Shown in pieces: positions 1-8,521 of a stretch of 64,000 bases of DNA. The translations under genes and the position numbers were made by a program. This stretch comes from Pantoea sp. 18069. Lineage in GTDB: Bacteria; Pseudomonadota; Gammaproteobacteria; Burkholderiales; Burkholderiaceae_C. Numbering within the stretch: the stretch's first letter is position 1; each line of letters begins with the position of its first letter. The stretch covers positions 62,001 through 126,000 of the forward strand of contig NZ_CACSJA010000007.1 in NCBI RefSeq assembly GCF_902706035.1, written 5' to 3'. A model generated the notes under the pieces. The model was given only the letters and a program-made list of their open reading frames with translations, was not told where the DNA came from and did no database searches.

Positions 1-170
1 CGCGCCGGCATGTAGCGCAGCGTGAAGGCTTCGCCCACCATGTTGGGCAGGCCGGGGTTGAGCGGCCGCACGTCCTGGATGAACTGGTTGCGCAGGCCGC
101 GCTTGAACAGTGCGGTGCACAGCGTGGCGGTGCTCACATGCATCAGCAGTTCACGGGTTTCGGGTGTCAT
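1..170 (-). CDS. RraA-like / HMG-aldolase family protein, N-terminal part
   Basis: Partial gene running off the left edge. The 56 visible residues begin MTPETRELLMHVSTATLCTA and continue with a GLRNQF...VRPLNP...VGEAFTLRY pattern. I recognise this as the start of the RraA-like family, which includes RNase E regulators and 4-hydroxy-4-methyl-2-oxoglutarate aldolases. A GAGAC element sits about 6 nt before the ATG. The gene starts 13 nt after the stop of the upstream dehydratase, so it is probably the last visible gene of that operon. In sugar-acid operons such proteins more likely act as 2-keto-acid aldolases or decarboxylases than as RNase regulators, but the active site lies outside the window. 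Confidence 0.75.
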   Translation of the reverse strand, partial: MTPETRELLMHVSTATLCTALFKRGLRNQFIQDVRPLNPGLPNMVGEAFTLRYMPA

Positions 171-183
171 GGGTGGTCTCGCT

Positions 184-1911
184 TCAGAATATGTCGGGTT
201 CAGGCACGGCCTTGCCGAAGCTGGTTTCAAGAAAGTCGAAGTCGCAGCCTTCGTTGGCCTGCAGGATATGCTGGCCGAACAGCCAGCCGTAGCCGCGCTC
301 GTGGCGCGCGGGCGGCGCAGTCCACGCGGCCTTGCGCCGCGCCAGTTCCTCGTCGCTGATCTCGAGATGGATGCTGCGCGCGGGCACGTCCACGGTGATG
401 CGGTCGCCGCTGCGCACCAGCGCCAGCGGGCCGCCGACGGCCGATTCGGGCGAGCAGTGCAGCAGGCAGCCGCCGTAGCTCGTGCCGCTCATGCGCGCGT
501 CGGACAGGCGCAGCATGTCCTTGACGCCCTGTTTGAGCAGCTTGGTGGGAATCGGCAGCATGCCCCACTCGGGCATGCCCGCGCCGCGCGGGCCGGCGTT
601 GCGCAGCACCAGGATATCGTCGCCCGTCACGTCGAGGTCCGGGTCGTCGACGGCCTTCTTGAGACTGGGGTAGTCGTCGAACACCAGCGCGCGGCCGGTG
701 TGCTGCAGCAGGTGCGGCGCGCAGGCGCTGGGCTTGATGACCACGCCGCCGGGCGCGAGGTTGCCGCGCAGCACGGCCAGCGCGCCTTCGGCGTAGATCG
801 GCTTGTCCAGCGGCCGGATCACGTCGTCATGGTAGACCTCGGCGCCGGCGATGTTCTCGCCCAGCGTGCGGCCGTTCACGGTGAGCGCCTCGGTCTGGAG
901 GTGGCCGCGTATGCGTTCTAGCAGCGCGCGCAGGCCGCCGGCGTAGAAGAAGTCCTCCATCAGGTAGGCATCGCCGCTGGGGCGGATATTGGCGACCACG
1001 GGCACGCGGCGGCTGAAAGCGTCGAAGTCGTCGAGGCTGACCGCATGGCCCGCGCGGCGCGACATGGCGATCAGATGGATGATGGCGTTGGTGCTGCAGC
1101 CCATGGCCATGGCGCAGGCAATGCCGTTCTCGAAGTTGGCGCGCGTGAGCATGCGCGCCGGCGTGAGGTCTTCCCAGACCATGTCGACGATGCGCCGGCC
1201 GGTGGCGGCGCTCATGCGGATATGGTTGGCGTCGGCCGCGGGAATCGACGAGGCGCCGGGCAGCGACAGGCCCACGGCCTCGGCGATGCCGGTCATCGTC
1301 GCCGCCGTGCCCATGGTCATGCAGGTGCCGTGGCTGCGCGCAATGCCGGCCTCCATCTCGTTCCAGGCCTGGTCCGAGAGGCGGCCCGCGCGGCGCTCGT
1401 CCCAGTACTTGAACGCGTCCGAGCCCGAGCCCAGCACCTTGCCTTTCCAGTTGCCGCGCAGCATGGGGCCCGCGGGCAGGTAGATGAAGGGCAGGCCCAT
1501 GCTCAGCGCGCCCATGGTCAGGCCCGGCGTGGTCTTGTCGCAGCCGCCCATGAGCACCGCGCCGTCGACCGGGTGGCTGCGCAGCAGTTCCTCGGTTTCC
1601 ATCGCCAGGAAGTTGCGGTACATCATGGTCGTGGGCTTGACCATGCTTTCGGACAGGGAGATCGCGGGCAGCTCCAGCGCAAAGCCGCCGGCCTGCAGGA
1701 TGCCGCGCTTGACGTCCTCGACGCGCTGCTTGAAGTGCGCATGGCACTGGTTGGCGTCGCTCCAGGTATTGATGATGGCGATGACCGGCTTGCCCATCCA
1801 GTCCTCATAGCCATAACCCATCTGCAGCACGCGCGAGCGGTGGCCGAAGGAGCGGAAATCATCGGGGGCGAACCAGCGCGCGCTGCGCAGGGACTCAGGG
1901 GAACGTTGCAT
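184..1911 (-). CDS. IlvD/Edd family dehydratase (sugar-acid dehydratase type)
   Basis: 575-residue member of the IlvD/Edd Fe-S dehydratase family. Visible family motifs are LMGGCDKTTPGLTMGA and the SHGTCMTMGTA cysteine region, the substrate loop KPTTMMYRN near the N-terminus, and DARMSGTSYGGC...SPESAVGGPL near the C-terminus. Overall it resembles the L-arabinonate/pentonate branch more than branched-chain biosynthetic IlvD. It would dehydrate an aldonic acid to a 2-keto-3-deoxy acid. The ATG at 1911 is chosen over an ATG 11 codons upstream because GGAAGA lies just before it. It sits in a minus-strand operon with an HpaI-type aldolase and an oxidase, which could process the keto-deoxy product. 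The exact sugar acid is not determined. Confidence 0.85.
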   Translation of the reverse strand: MQRSPESLRSARWFAPDDFRSFGHRSRVLQMGYGYEDWMGKPVIAIINTWSDANQCHAHFKQRVEDVKRGILQAGGFALELPAISLSESMVKPTTMMYRNFLAMETEELLRSHPVDGAVLMGGCDKTTPGLTMGALSMGLPFIYLPAGPMLRGNWKGKVLGSGSDAFKYWDERRAGRLSDQAWNEMEAGIARSHGTCMTMGTAATMTGIAEAVGLSLPGASSIPAADANHIRMSAATGRRIVDMVWEDLTPARMLTRANFENGIACAMAMGCSTNAIIHLIAMSRRAGHAVSLDDFDAFSRRVPVVANIRPSGDAYLMEDFFYAGGLRALLERIRGHLQTEALTVNGRTLGENIAGAEVYHDDVIRPLDKPIYAEGALAVLRGNLAPGGVVIKPSACAPHLLQHTGRALVFDDYPSLKKAVDDPDLDVTGDDILVLRNAGPRGAGMPEWGMLPIPTKLLKQGVKDMLRLSDARMSGTSYGGCLLHCSPESAVGGPLALVRSGDRITVDVPARSIHLEISDEELARRKAAWTAPPARHERGYGWLFGQHILQANEGCDFDFLETSFGKAVPEPDIF

Positions 1912-1983
1912 GAAAGACTGTCTTCCGGGTCGGTGCCCGCGCATGGCGCGGGCTGCTTCAAGAAAAAAGGCGGACCGCGCAGC

Positions 1984-3408
1984 CTAGAGGACCTTGCCGG
2001 GGTTCATCAGGCCCTGCGGGTCCAGCGCCTGCTTGATGCGGCGCATCACGGCCAGCTCGGCCACGGTCTTGTACATCGCCATTTCATCGCGCTTGAGCTG
2101 GCCTATGCCATGCTCGGCGCTGATGCTGCCGCGCAGCGCGACCACGGCGTCGTGCAGCAACTGGTTGACGGCCTCGGTCTGGTGCTGCCAGGCAGCGGCG
2201 TCCATGCCTTTCGGTGCGCTCAGGTTGAAGTGCAGATTGCCGTCGCCCAGATGGCCGTAGACGATGGGCCGCGCGCCGGCAAACGCCTGCGGCAGCTCTA
2301 CCAGCATCTGCTCGACAAAGGCCGCAATGCGCGAGATCGGCAACGAGACATCGTGCTTGATGTTGCTGCCGTCCATCTGCTGGGCGTGGGTGATGTTCTC
2401 GCGCAGCGACCACAGCGTCTGGCCCTGGGCCAGGTTGCCGGCCAGCACCACGTCTTCGAGGCAGCCGCCCTCGAGGCAGGCCATCAGCGCGGTCTGCAGC
2501 GCCTCGCGCAGCACTTCGTCGCTGCCGCCGTCGGCCGCTTCCATCAGCACGTACCAAGGCCAGTCGCCCTCCAGCGGCGCGGGCGTTTCGGGAAAATAGT
2601 CGCGCACCAGCGCCACGGCCGGCCCGGAGATCAGCTCGAAGGCCGTGAAGCGCTCGCCCAGATGGCCGCGCAGCGCGCCCAGCAGGCGCACGGCCTGGGC
2701 AATCGAGGACAGGCCCGCGAAGGCCACGACTTCGGCGCTGGGCGCGGCAAACAGCTTGACCGTGGCGGCGGTGATGATGCCCAGCGTGCCTTCGGCGCCT
2801 ATGAACAGCTGCTTGAGGTCGTAGCCGGTGTTGTCCTTGCGCAGCCCGCGCAGCAGGTCCAGGCATTCGCCATCGGGCAGCACCACTTCGAGGCCCAGCA
2901 CCAGTTCGCGCATATTGCCGTAGCGCAGCACCTGCACGCCGCCGGCATTGGTCGCGATATTGCCGCCGATCTGGCACGAGCCTTCGGCACCCAGCGACAG
3001 CGGGAACAGCCGGCCCGCTGCGGCCGCCTGCTCCTGCAGGGTCTGCAGTATGCAGCCGGCCTCGACGGTGGCGGTGTTGTTCTCGGCATCGATCTCGCGT
3101 ATGCGGCTGAGCCGGCCCAGCTGCAATACAGCCTGCAGGCCGCCGGCCATCGGCACCGAGGCGCCGCACAGGCCGGTATTGCCGCCCTGGGGCACCAGCG
3201 CCACGCCCGTGCGCGCGGCGAGCCGGACCAGGGCCTGCACTTCGGCCGTGCTACCCGGGCGCAGCACCGCCAGCGCCTGGCCCTCGAACTTGCCGCGCCA
3301 GTCATGGGTATAGGCCGATACATCGTCGCCGTTCAGTTCGCTGAGCACATGGGCCGGGCCGATCAGCGTGCGGGCTTCGGCCAGCCAGGAGGAGGTGTCG
3401 AAAGTCAT
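1984..3408 (-). CDS. FAD-binding oxidase, GlcD/D-2-hydroxyglutarate dehydrogenase family
   Basis: 474 residues with the PCMH-type FAD-binding fold at the N-terminus (VPQGGNTGLCGAS, then SLGAEGSCQIGGNIATNAGG and AEGTLGIITAATVKL). The C-terminal FAD-oxidase domain carries YGHLGDGNLHFN and SAEHGIGQLKRDEM. These are signatures of the GlcD, D-lactate and D-2-hydroxyglutarate dehydrogenase family, which oxidise D-2-hydroxy acids to 2-keto acids. No signal peptide is seen, so it is probably cytoplasmic or peripherally membrane-associated. It lies 14 nt after the aldolase gene and about 70 nt before the dehydratase, in one operon. It could oxidise a hydroxy acid released by, or feeding into, the aldolase step. 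Confidence 0.85.
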   Translation of the reverse strand: MTFDTSSWLAEARTLIGPAHVLSELNGDDVSAYTHDWRGKFEGQALAVLRPGSTAEVQALVRLAARTGVALVPQGGNTGLCGASVPMAGGLQAVLQLGRLSRIREIDAENNTATVEAGCILQTLQEQAAAAGRLFPLSLGAEGSCQIGGNIATNAGGVQVLRYGNMRELVLGLEVVLPDGECLDLLRGLRKDNTGYDLKQLFIGAEGTLGIITAATVKLFAAPSAEVVAFAGLSSIAQAVRLLGALRGHLGERFTAFELISGPAVALVRDYFPETPAPLEGDWPWYVLMEAADGGSDEVLREALQTALMACLEGGCLEDVVLAGNLAQGQTLWSLRENITHAQQMDGSNIKHDVSLPISRIAAFVEQMLVELPQAFAGARPIVYGHLGDGNLHFNLSAPKGMDAAAWQHQTEAVNQLLHDAVVALRGSISAEHGIGQLKRDEMAMYKTVAELAVMRRIKQALDPQGLMNPGKVL

Positions 3409-3422
3409 GCGTTCGGCCTCGT

Positions 3423-4256
3423 TCAATAGCTGCTGGCTGCAGCGACGGCGGGGGCCGCCACCTGCGCCGGGCCACGAAAGCGCCGCGCCGTGGCGTCCAG
3501 CCCGTCGCGCAGCACCAGCGTGTCGAGCACCACGGCGACGAACTGCGCGCCCAGGTCCAGGCATTCGCGCGCGCGCGCCTCGTCGACCATCAGAATGCCC
3601 GGCGCCTTGCCGCAGGCACGGATGCGGCGGATGGCGTCGTCTATCGCCCGGCTGACCTGCGGATGGCGCGTCTGGCCCGGGTAGCCTAGGCTGGCCGACA
3701 GGTCCGCGGGGCCGATGAAGATGCCGTCGATGCCGTCCACGGCCGCAATCGCTTCGATCTGCTCGAGCGCCTCGCCAGTTTCCACCTGCACCAGCAGGCA
3801 CAGTTCGTCGGCGGCGCGGGCCACGTAGTCGGCAGTGCGCCCGAAGTTGGCCGCGCGCGTGGAGCCGCCCATGCCGCGTATGCCGTGGGGCGCGTAGCGG
3901 ATGGCACGCACCGCGGCCTGGGCTTCCTCGGCATTCTGCACGAATGGCAGCAGCAGGGTCTGCGCGCCTATGTCCAGATAGCGCTTGATCAGCACCGCAT
4001 CGTTCCACGCGGGGCGCACGACGGCCTGCGTGGGCAGAGCCTGGGGCGCGGGCTGGGCCGCGGCCACGGCCTGCAGTTGCTGCAGCATCAGCGGCACGTC
4101 GCTGGGCGTGTGCTCGGTGTCCAGCAGCATCCAGTCGTAGCCGGCACCGGCAATGAGCTCGCAGACATAGGGCGAGGGAATCGTCGACCAGACGCCGATC
4201 TGGGCGCGGCCCGCGCGCAGCGCGTGTTTGAAATGGTTGGTAGGCAGCATGTTCAT
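3423..4256 (-). CDS. HpcH/HpaI family aldolase
   Basis: 277 residues. The family pattern is clear: IGVWSTIPSPYVCELIAGAGYDWMLLDTEHTPSD near residues 20-55, the metal-binding QVETGEALE with its glutamate, and GIFIGPADLSASLGYPGQ around residue 190. Known members retro-aldol cleave 2-keto-3-deoxy acids, such as 4-hydroxy-2-oxoheptanedioate or keto-deoxyglucarate, to pyruvate plus an aldehyde. Its ATG overlaps the stop of the Bug receptor gene upstream (ATGA), showing translational coupling. Together with the IlvD/Edd dehydratase this gives a dehydrate-then-cleave route for an acid sugar. An internal ATG at codon 3 is an alternative start. Confidence 0.9.
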   Translation of the reverse strand: MNMLPTNHFKHALRAGRAQIGVWSTIPSPYVCELIAGAGYDWMLLDTEHTPSDVPLMLQQLQAVAAAQPAPQALPTQAVVRPAWNDAVLIKRYLDIGAQTLLLPFVQNAEEAQAAVRAIRYAPHGIRGMGGSTRAANFGRTADYVARAADELCLLVQVETGEALEQIEAIAAVDGIDGIFIGPADLSASLGYPGQTRHPQVSRAIDDAIRRIRACGKAPGILMVDEARARECLDLGAQFVAVVLDTLVLRDGLDATARRFRGPAQVAAPAVAAASSY

Positions 4257-5239
4257 TCGATACGGATGTTTCCGGTCTTCACCACATCGGTCCAGCGCGC
4301 GACTTCGGCGGCGATGAAGCTCGCAGCCTGCGCGGGCGTTCCGGGCGTGGGTTCATTGCTCATGGTAGTCATGCGTGCGATCACGTCGGGCTGGGCAAGA
4401 ATTTCCTGGCATGCCTGGTTGAGCTTTTGCACGATGTCGGCCGGCATGCCCGCCGGGCCCGCGAGGCTGGTCCAGGAATAATTGACGACGCTCGGCTGAC
4501 CGGCCTCGGCCATCGTAGGCACATCGGGCAGCCCTGCCAGCCGCTTGCTGCCGGCAACGGCCAGGGCCCGCAGCTTGCCGCCCTGCACGAACGGCAGCGC
4601 GGAAGTCGCGGGAACGAACAGCAGATCGGCCTGGCTGCCGATCAGGTCGGTCATCGCCGGCATGTCGCCCTTGTAGGGAATGTCATTGAGGGAGGTGTTC
4701 GTCGTCTGCTTGAACAACTCCGTCGTCATGTGTCCCGACGAGCCTATGCCGGTCAAGGCCACGTTCAAGGCTCCGGGCCTGGCCTTGGCCAGGGACACGA
4801 GTTCGGCGACCGAACCCGCCTTGAGTTCCGGCGAGGCCAGCATCAGCATGGGCACCCGGCTGAGCATCGCAATGTGCGTGAAGTCCTTGCGCGTGTCGTA
4901 CTTCACGTTCGGATTGACGAGTTGGTTGATCGCATGCGTGCCCGGTCCGCCGATCACCAGCGTGTAGCCGTCGGGCCTGGCGCGCGCCACGGCTTCGGAG
5001 GCAAGCGAGCCATTCACACCGGCCCGGTTTTCCACGACCACGGGCTGGCCCAGGCGCTGCGACAGACGCTCGCCGAACAGGCGCCCGAGCACATCCGTTT
5101 GCCCGCCTGGAGGAAAGGGAATCACCAGCGTGATGGACTTGGCGGGATAGGCCGGTTGTGCCAGCACGGCCAGCGGGGCTGTCGCCGCGATAAGCAGGCC
5201 CGCCAGGGCAATACGTCGGTCAAGCTTGGTTCGGTACAT
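4253..5239 (-). CDS. Bug/TctC family periplasmic solute-binding protein
   Basis: 328 residues with a Sec signal peptide (basic MYRTKLDRR, hydrophobic core, cleavage near VLA/QPAYPAK). The Bug hallmarks are visible: IPFPPGGQTDVLGR, LGQPVVVENRAG, ARARPDGYTL and DIPYKGDMPAMTDLIG. The family binds small carboxylic acids in the periplasm. The ATG at 5239 is preferred over ATGs at 5269 and 5308 because CTGGAGAC precedes it and the upstream ATGs overlap a perfect palindrome. It is the first gene of the aldolase/oxidase/dehydratase operon and is divergent from a LacI regulator. No TctA/TctB membrane partners are present anywhere in the window. Confidence 0.93.
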   Translation of the reverse strand: MYRTKLDRRIALAGLLIAATAPLAVLAQPAYPAKSITLVIPFPPGGQTDVLGRLFGERLSQRLGQPVVVENRAGVNGSLASEAVARARPDGYTLVIGGPGTHAINQLVNPNVKYDTRKDFTHIAMLSRVPMLMLASPELKAGSVAELVSLAKARPGALNVALTGIGSSGHMTTELFKQTTNTSLNDIPYKGDMPAMTDLIGSQADLLFVPATSALPFVQGGKLRALAVAGSKRLAGLPDVPTMAEAGQPSVVNYSWTSLAGPAGMPADIVQKLNQACQEILAQPDVIARMTTMSNEPTPGTPAQAASFIAAEVARWTDVVKTGNIRIE

Positions 5240-5252
5240 CAAGGTCTCCAGA

Positions 5253-5270
5253 AATGATTGCGCAATCATT
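5253..5270. promoter_or_regulatory. LacI-type operator (18-bp perfect palindrome)
   Basis: AATGATTGCGCAATCATT is its own reverse complement. It lies 13 bp upstream of the Bug start codon and in the divergent region shared with the LacI gene. Its central CG and dyad length fit the LacI/GalR family. It very likely controls the minus-strand operon. Confidence 0.8.
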
Positions 5271-5345
5271 CCTCTTTTCCCCTGCTGTTTCATCGGGACG
5301 TTCACCAATAAGAAATCATTCTGAAATGAGTGCGATCATGCTTAT

Positions 5346-5363
5346 CATGACAACGCAATCATT
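5346..5363. promoter_or_regulatory. Second, degenerate LacI operator
   Basis: CATGACAACGCAATCATT matches the perfect 18-bp palindrome at 5253-5270 in 14 of 18 positions, and its right half is identical. It ends 16 bp before the LacI start codon, a position suited to autoregulation. The two sites are about 93 bp centre to centre, compatible with looping. An even weaker version (AATGAGTGCGATCAT) lies at about 5325-5339. Confidence 0.6.
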
Positions 5364-5379
5364 TCAACCATGGAGCAGC

Positions 5380-6426
5380 ATGTCCCACCGTCCTTCGCGC
5401 CCTTCCTCCGCCCCCACGCTCAAAGACCTCGCGCGTCTGGCCGGCGTGTCGCCGATCACCGCTTCGCGCGCCCTGCAGCGGCCCGAGCTCGTGGCCGAGG
5501 CGACGCGCGCGCGCGTGGCCCAGGCGGTGGAGCAATCGGGCTATGTGCCCAATTCCCTCGCGGGCGGCTTGACCTCGCGCCAGACCCGGCTGGTCGCGGC
5601 CATCGTGCCCTCTATGGGGCATTCGCTGTTCTCGGACATGCTCGACGCGCTGGTCACCGGCCTGGCGGCGCAACGCTACGAGACCACGCTGGGCATTTCC
5701 CGCTATGACCCCGAGCACGAGGAAACCTGGCTCGCCGCCATGCTCAGCCGCAGGCCCGAAGGCGTGGTGCTGACCGGCACCGAACACACGGCGCGCGCGC
5801 GCCGGCTGCTGCTCAACGCCGACATCCCGGTGGTGGAACTCTGGGACTACACGCCCCACCCGCTGGACGTGATCATCGGTTTTTCGCAGGAAGATGCGGG
5901 CCGGGCCGCGTTTCGCCATCTGGCCGCATGCGGCTACCAGCGGCCGGCGATCCTGCGCTCCGACGACAGCCGGGCCCTCCGGCGCGCCCTGGGCTTTGTG
6001 CGCGCGGCGGCGGAAACCGGGGCGCGCGAGCCCCGGCAGGTGGTGTTCCCCGAAGACAGCCCCCAGGCCGGCCGCGGGCGCGAGGCCTTGCGCGCGCTGC
6101 TGGCCCAGGCGCCCGACGTGGATGCGGTCTTTTGCAGCTCGGACGCGCTGGCGCAAGGCGTGCTCGCCCAGGCCCATGCCCTGGGTCTGCAAGTGCCGCA
6201 GCAACTGGGCGTGCTGGGCTTTGGCGACCAGGCGCTCGCCGCCGACGCCATTCCGGCGCTGTCCACGGTGAAGGTGGACGGCGCCTATATCGGCCGCCTG
6301 GGCGCGACGGCGCTGATTGCGCGCATGCGCGGCGACAGCGTGGAGCCCGCGCAGGATGTGGGCTTTGAAGTGATTGCCAGGGCCAGCACGCGCGCGCCGG
6401 CGACGCCGGCCACGCGCCAGAACTGA
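5380..6426 (+). CDS. LacI family transcriptional regulator
   Basis: 348 residues. The N-terminal HTH reads TLKDLARLAGVSPITASRALQRPELV, with the hinge helix SLAGGLTSRQTRLV, followed by a periplasmic-binding-protein-like effector domain (AAIVPSMGHSLFSDMLDALV, AVFCSSDALAQGVLAQA, LGFGDQALA). The start at 5380 follows GGAGCAG and places both candidate operators upstream of the gene. Longer frames to 5254 would translate the operators. It is divergent from the Bug-aldolase-oxidase-dehydratase operon and presumably represses it until a sugar-acid inducer binds. It resembles the LacI regulator at 40939-41955. Confidence 0.9.
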   Translation: MSHRPSRPSSAPTLKDLARLAGVSPITASRALQRPELVAEATRARVAQAVEQSGYVPNSLAGGLTSRQTRLVAAIVPSMGHSLFSDMLDALVTGLAAQRYETTLGISRYDPEHEETWLAAMLSRRPEGVVLTGTEHTARARRLLLNADIPVVELWDYTPHPLDVIIGFSQEDAGRAAFRHLAACGYQRPAILRSDDSRALRRALGFVRAAAETGAREPRQVVFPEDSPQAGRGREALRALLAQAPDVDAVFCSSDALAQGVLAQAHALGLQVPQQLGVLGFGDQALAADAIPALSTVKVDGAYIGRLGATALIARMRGDSVEPAQDVGFEVIARASTRAPATPATRQN

Positions 6427-6478
6427 AGCGCCCCTCTCACGTTGCCGACGGGCGCTGCTCTTCACGCAATGTGAAGAG
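6427..6478. terminator. Tandem hairpins downstream of the LacI gene
   Basis: Two inverted repeats follow the LacI stop directly: AGCGCCC (6427-6433) with GGGCGCT (6450-6456), and CTCTTCAC (6458-6465) with GTGAAGAG (6471-6478) around a 5-nt loop. No strong U-tract follows. The site may be a weak terminator, or the second perfect repeat may be an operator for the next gene. Confidence 0.4.
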
Positions 6479-6599
6479 GGGGTGCAGTTCCCAGACTATC
6501 CGCGCGCCCGGTCCCTGCCTACAGTCCTCCCAAGCCATCAGTCCAGTGTTCTGCACTGGCGCTGCATGGCATGCGACGACAAAACTCCAGGAGACCCCG

Positions 6600-7394
6600 A
6601 TGACATCCCCCGATTCCCAGCCGCTGAACATTCCCTCGATGCGCGGCCAGTGCTCCGCAGCCGAATGGCAGGCGCGTGTCGACCTGGCGGCCTGCTACCG
6701 ACTGATCGAGCACTACGGCATGGCCGACATGATGGCCAACCACATTTCCGCGCGGGTTCCCGGTGAGGACGGTGCATTTCTGATCAACGCCTACGGAATG
6801 ATGTACGAGGAAATCACCGCCTCCAGCCTGATCAAGGTCGACCATGACGGCAACGTGCTGTCCCGGCCCGACTTCGGCGCGCTGAACTACGGCGTCAACA
6901 AGGCCGGCTATGTGATCCACAGCGCGGTGCACGCCGCGCGCCCCGAAGTCGACTGCGTGATCCACACCCACAGCTGGGCTTCCATGGCGGTCTCGTCGCT
7001 GGCCTGCGGGCTGCTGCCGCTGACGCAGACCGCGATGCGCTTTCTGAAGATCGGCTACCACGACTACCAGGGCGTGGTGCTCAACCTCGAGGAGCAGGCG
7101 TCCATCATCCGCGACCTGGGCCAGGGAGAGGCCCTGATCCTTCGCAACCACGGCGCGATGACCGTGGGCCGCTCGGTCGGCGAAGCCTTCAACTGGATGC
7201 ACAGGCTCGAACTCGCCTGCCGCGCGCAGCTCGCGGCCATGGCCTGCAACACGCCGTTCACCGCCGTCGCGCCCGCCGTGCTCGAGGAAACCTGGAACAA
7301 CTACCAGCCCGGCACGCGCCGCCCCTACGGCCTCATGGAATGGCCGGCGCTGCTGCGCAAGCTCGACCGCATGGATCCGGGCTACCGGCTCTGA
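6600..7394 (+). CDS. Class II aldolase/adducin family protein
   Basis: 264 residues matching the AraD/FucA-like class II aldolase fold. It has DMMANHISARVPG near residue 41, the zinc-ligand motif CVIHTHSWASMAV and the late LILRNHGAMTVGRSVGEAF. Members cleave or epimerise sugar phosphates or related hydroxy-ketones using a metal bound by three histidines, all visible here. The ATG at 6600 follows CAGGAGACC. Upstream lies a hairpin-rich 170-bp leader. It is followed by a Bug receptor gene and a 2-hydroxyacid dehydrogenase gene on the same strand, likely one operon. The substrate is unknown. Confidence 0.85.
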   Translation: MTSPDSQPLNIPSMRGQCSAAEWQARVDLAACYRLIEHYGMADMMANHISARVPGEDGAFLINAYGMMYEEITASSLIKVDHDGNVLSRPDFGALNYGVNKAGYVIHSAVHAARPEVDCVIHTHSWASMAVSSLACGLLPLTQTAMRFLKIGYHDYQGVVLNLEEQASIIRDLGQGEALILRNHGAMTVGRSVGEAFNWMHRLELACRAQLAAMACNTPFTAVAPAVLEETWNNYQPGTRRPYGLMEWPALLRKLDRMDPGYRL

Positions 7395-7497
7395 CACGCC
7401 AGCGCCGCCCAGGCCCGCAGGCTGCCCCGGCAAGCCTGTGAAGCCGCTGCGCGCCCTGGCGCGTGCACAAAAGAATTCACAACAAGGAGACAAGCCC

Positions 7498-8508
7498 ATG
7501 AAATTCGCATCCTCTTCCCCCCCAGGCACCCGCCCTCCCCTGCGCACCCTGCGCCGCGCGCTGTGCACCGGCCTGGGCCTGGCACTGGCCCTGCCGTTCG
7601 CGGCGCAGGCGCAGACCGCGGCCTATCCCGCCAAGCCGGTCAAGATCATCGTCGCCTTCACTGCGGGCGGCACCACCGACCTGCTGGCGCGCAGCGTGTC
7701 GCAAAAGCTCTCGGAAAAACTGGGCCAGTCGTTCGTGATCGAGAACCGCCCGGGCGGCGGCGGCAATATCGGCACGGAATCCGTGGTGCGCGCCGCGCCC
7801 GATGGCTACACGCTGATCGTCAACTCGGTGGGGCCGATCTCGGTCAACCAGTCGCTCTACAAGAAGATGACTTACGACCCCTTGAAGGACCTGGTGCCCG
7901 TCGTGCAGATCGCCGATGTGCCCAATGTGCTCGTTGTCCACCCTTCGGTGCCGGCCAATACCTTCGACGAATTCCTCGCCTATGCCAAGACGCGGCCGGC
8001 CGACTTCAACTACGGCTCGACTGGCGTGGGCACCTCGTCCCACCTGTCGAGCTTCATGCTGATGCAGCAGCTCGACATCGAAGCGCTGCACATTCCCTAC
8101 AAGGGAGCGAACGCGCTCAACGACCTGCTCGCGGGCCGGCTGCAGTTCATGTTCGCGACCATTCCGTCGGTGGTCTCGCATATCCACGCGGGCAAGCTCA
8201 AGGCCCTGGCGGTATCCAGCGCCCAGCCCTCGCGCGCCCTGCCCAAGGTGCCTACGGTGTCCAGCCGCATCGCGGGCTTCGAGGCCGGCTCGTGGTTCGG
8301 CTTCTTCGCGCCCAAGGGCACGCCGCAGAGCGTCGTGCAGCTGATCAACAAGGAAGTCAACGCCATCCTGCCCCAGCTCAACGACCAGATGGTGCGCGAA
8401 GGCGCCGATCCCGTCGGCGGTTCGCCCGAGCAGTTTGGCCAGATGACCCAGCGCGAGTTCGTCAAGTGGCAGAAGATCGTCAAGGACTCGGGCGCGTCGG
8501 TGGATTGA
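7498..8508 (+). CDS. Bug/TctC family periplasmic solute-binding protein
   Basis: 336 residues. The signal peptide has a long polar lead (MKFASSSPPGTRPPLRTLRR), a hydrophobic stretch, and cleavage near AAQAQ. Bug motifs follow: VAFTAGGTTDLLARSVSQKL, LGQSFVIENRPGGGGNIG, RAAPDGYTL and HIPYKGANALNDLLAG. The start is fixed by AAGGAGACAAGCCC before the ATG. It sits between a class II aldolase and a 2-hydroxyacid dehydrogenase, suggesting periplasmic capture of the hydroxy acid those enzymes metabolise. No cognate transport membrane subunit is nearby. Confidence 0.93.
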   Translation: MKFASSSPPGTRPPLRTLRRALCTGLGLALALPFAAQAQTAAYPAKPVKIIVAFTAGGTTDLLARSVSQKLSEKLGQSFVIENRPGGGGNIGTESVVRAAPDGYTLIVNSVGPISVNQSLYKKMTYDPLKDLVPVVQIADVPNVLVVHPSVPANTFDEFLAYAKTRPADFNYGSTGVGTSSHLSSFMLMQQLDIEALHIPYKGANALNDLLAGRLQFMFATIPSVVSHIHAGKLKALAVSSAQPSRALPKVPTVSSRIAGFEAGSWFGFFAPKGTPQSVVQLINKEVNAILPQLNDQMVREGADPVGGSPEQFGQMTQREFVKWQKIVKDSGASVD

Positions 8509-8521
8509 TGGAAGACTTCGC

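Noticed and set aside
1..1911. Calling the dehydratase IlvD (branched-chain biosynthesis)
   Set aside because: Its neighbours are an HpaI aldolase, an oxidase, an RraA-like protein and a Bug receptor, and its sequence resembles the sugar-acid branch.
1045..3429. A 794-codon open frame on the plus strand
   Set aside because: It is antisense to the dehydratase and FAD oxidase genes and has the His/Arg/Ala-rich composition typical of the opposite strand of GC-rich genes. No domain is recognisable.
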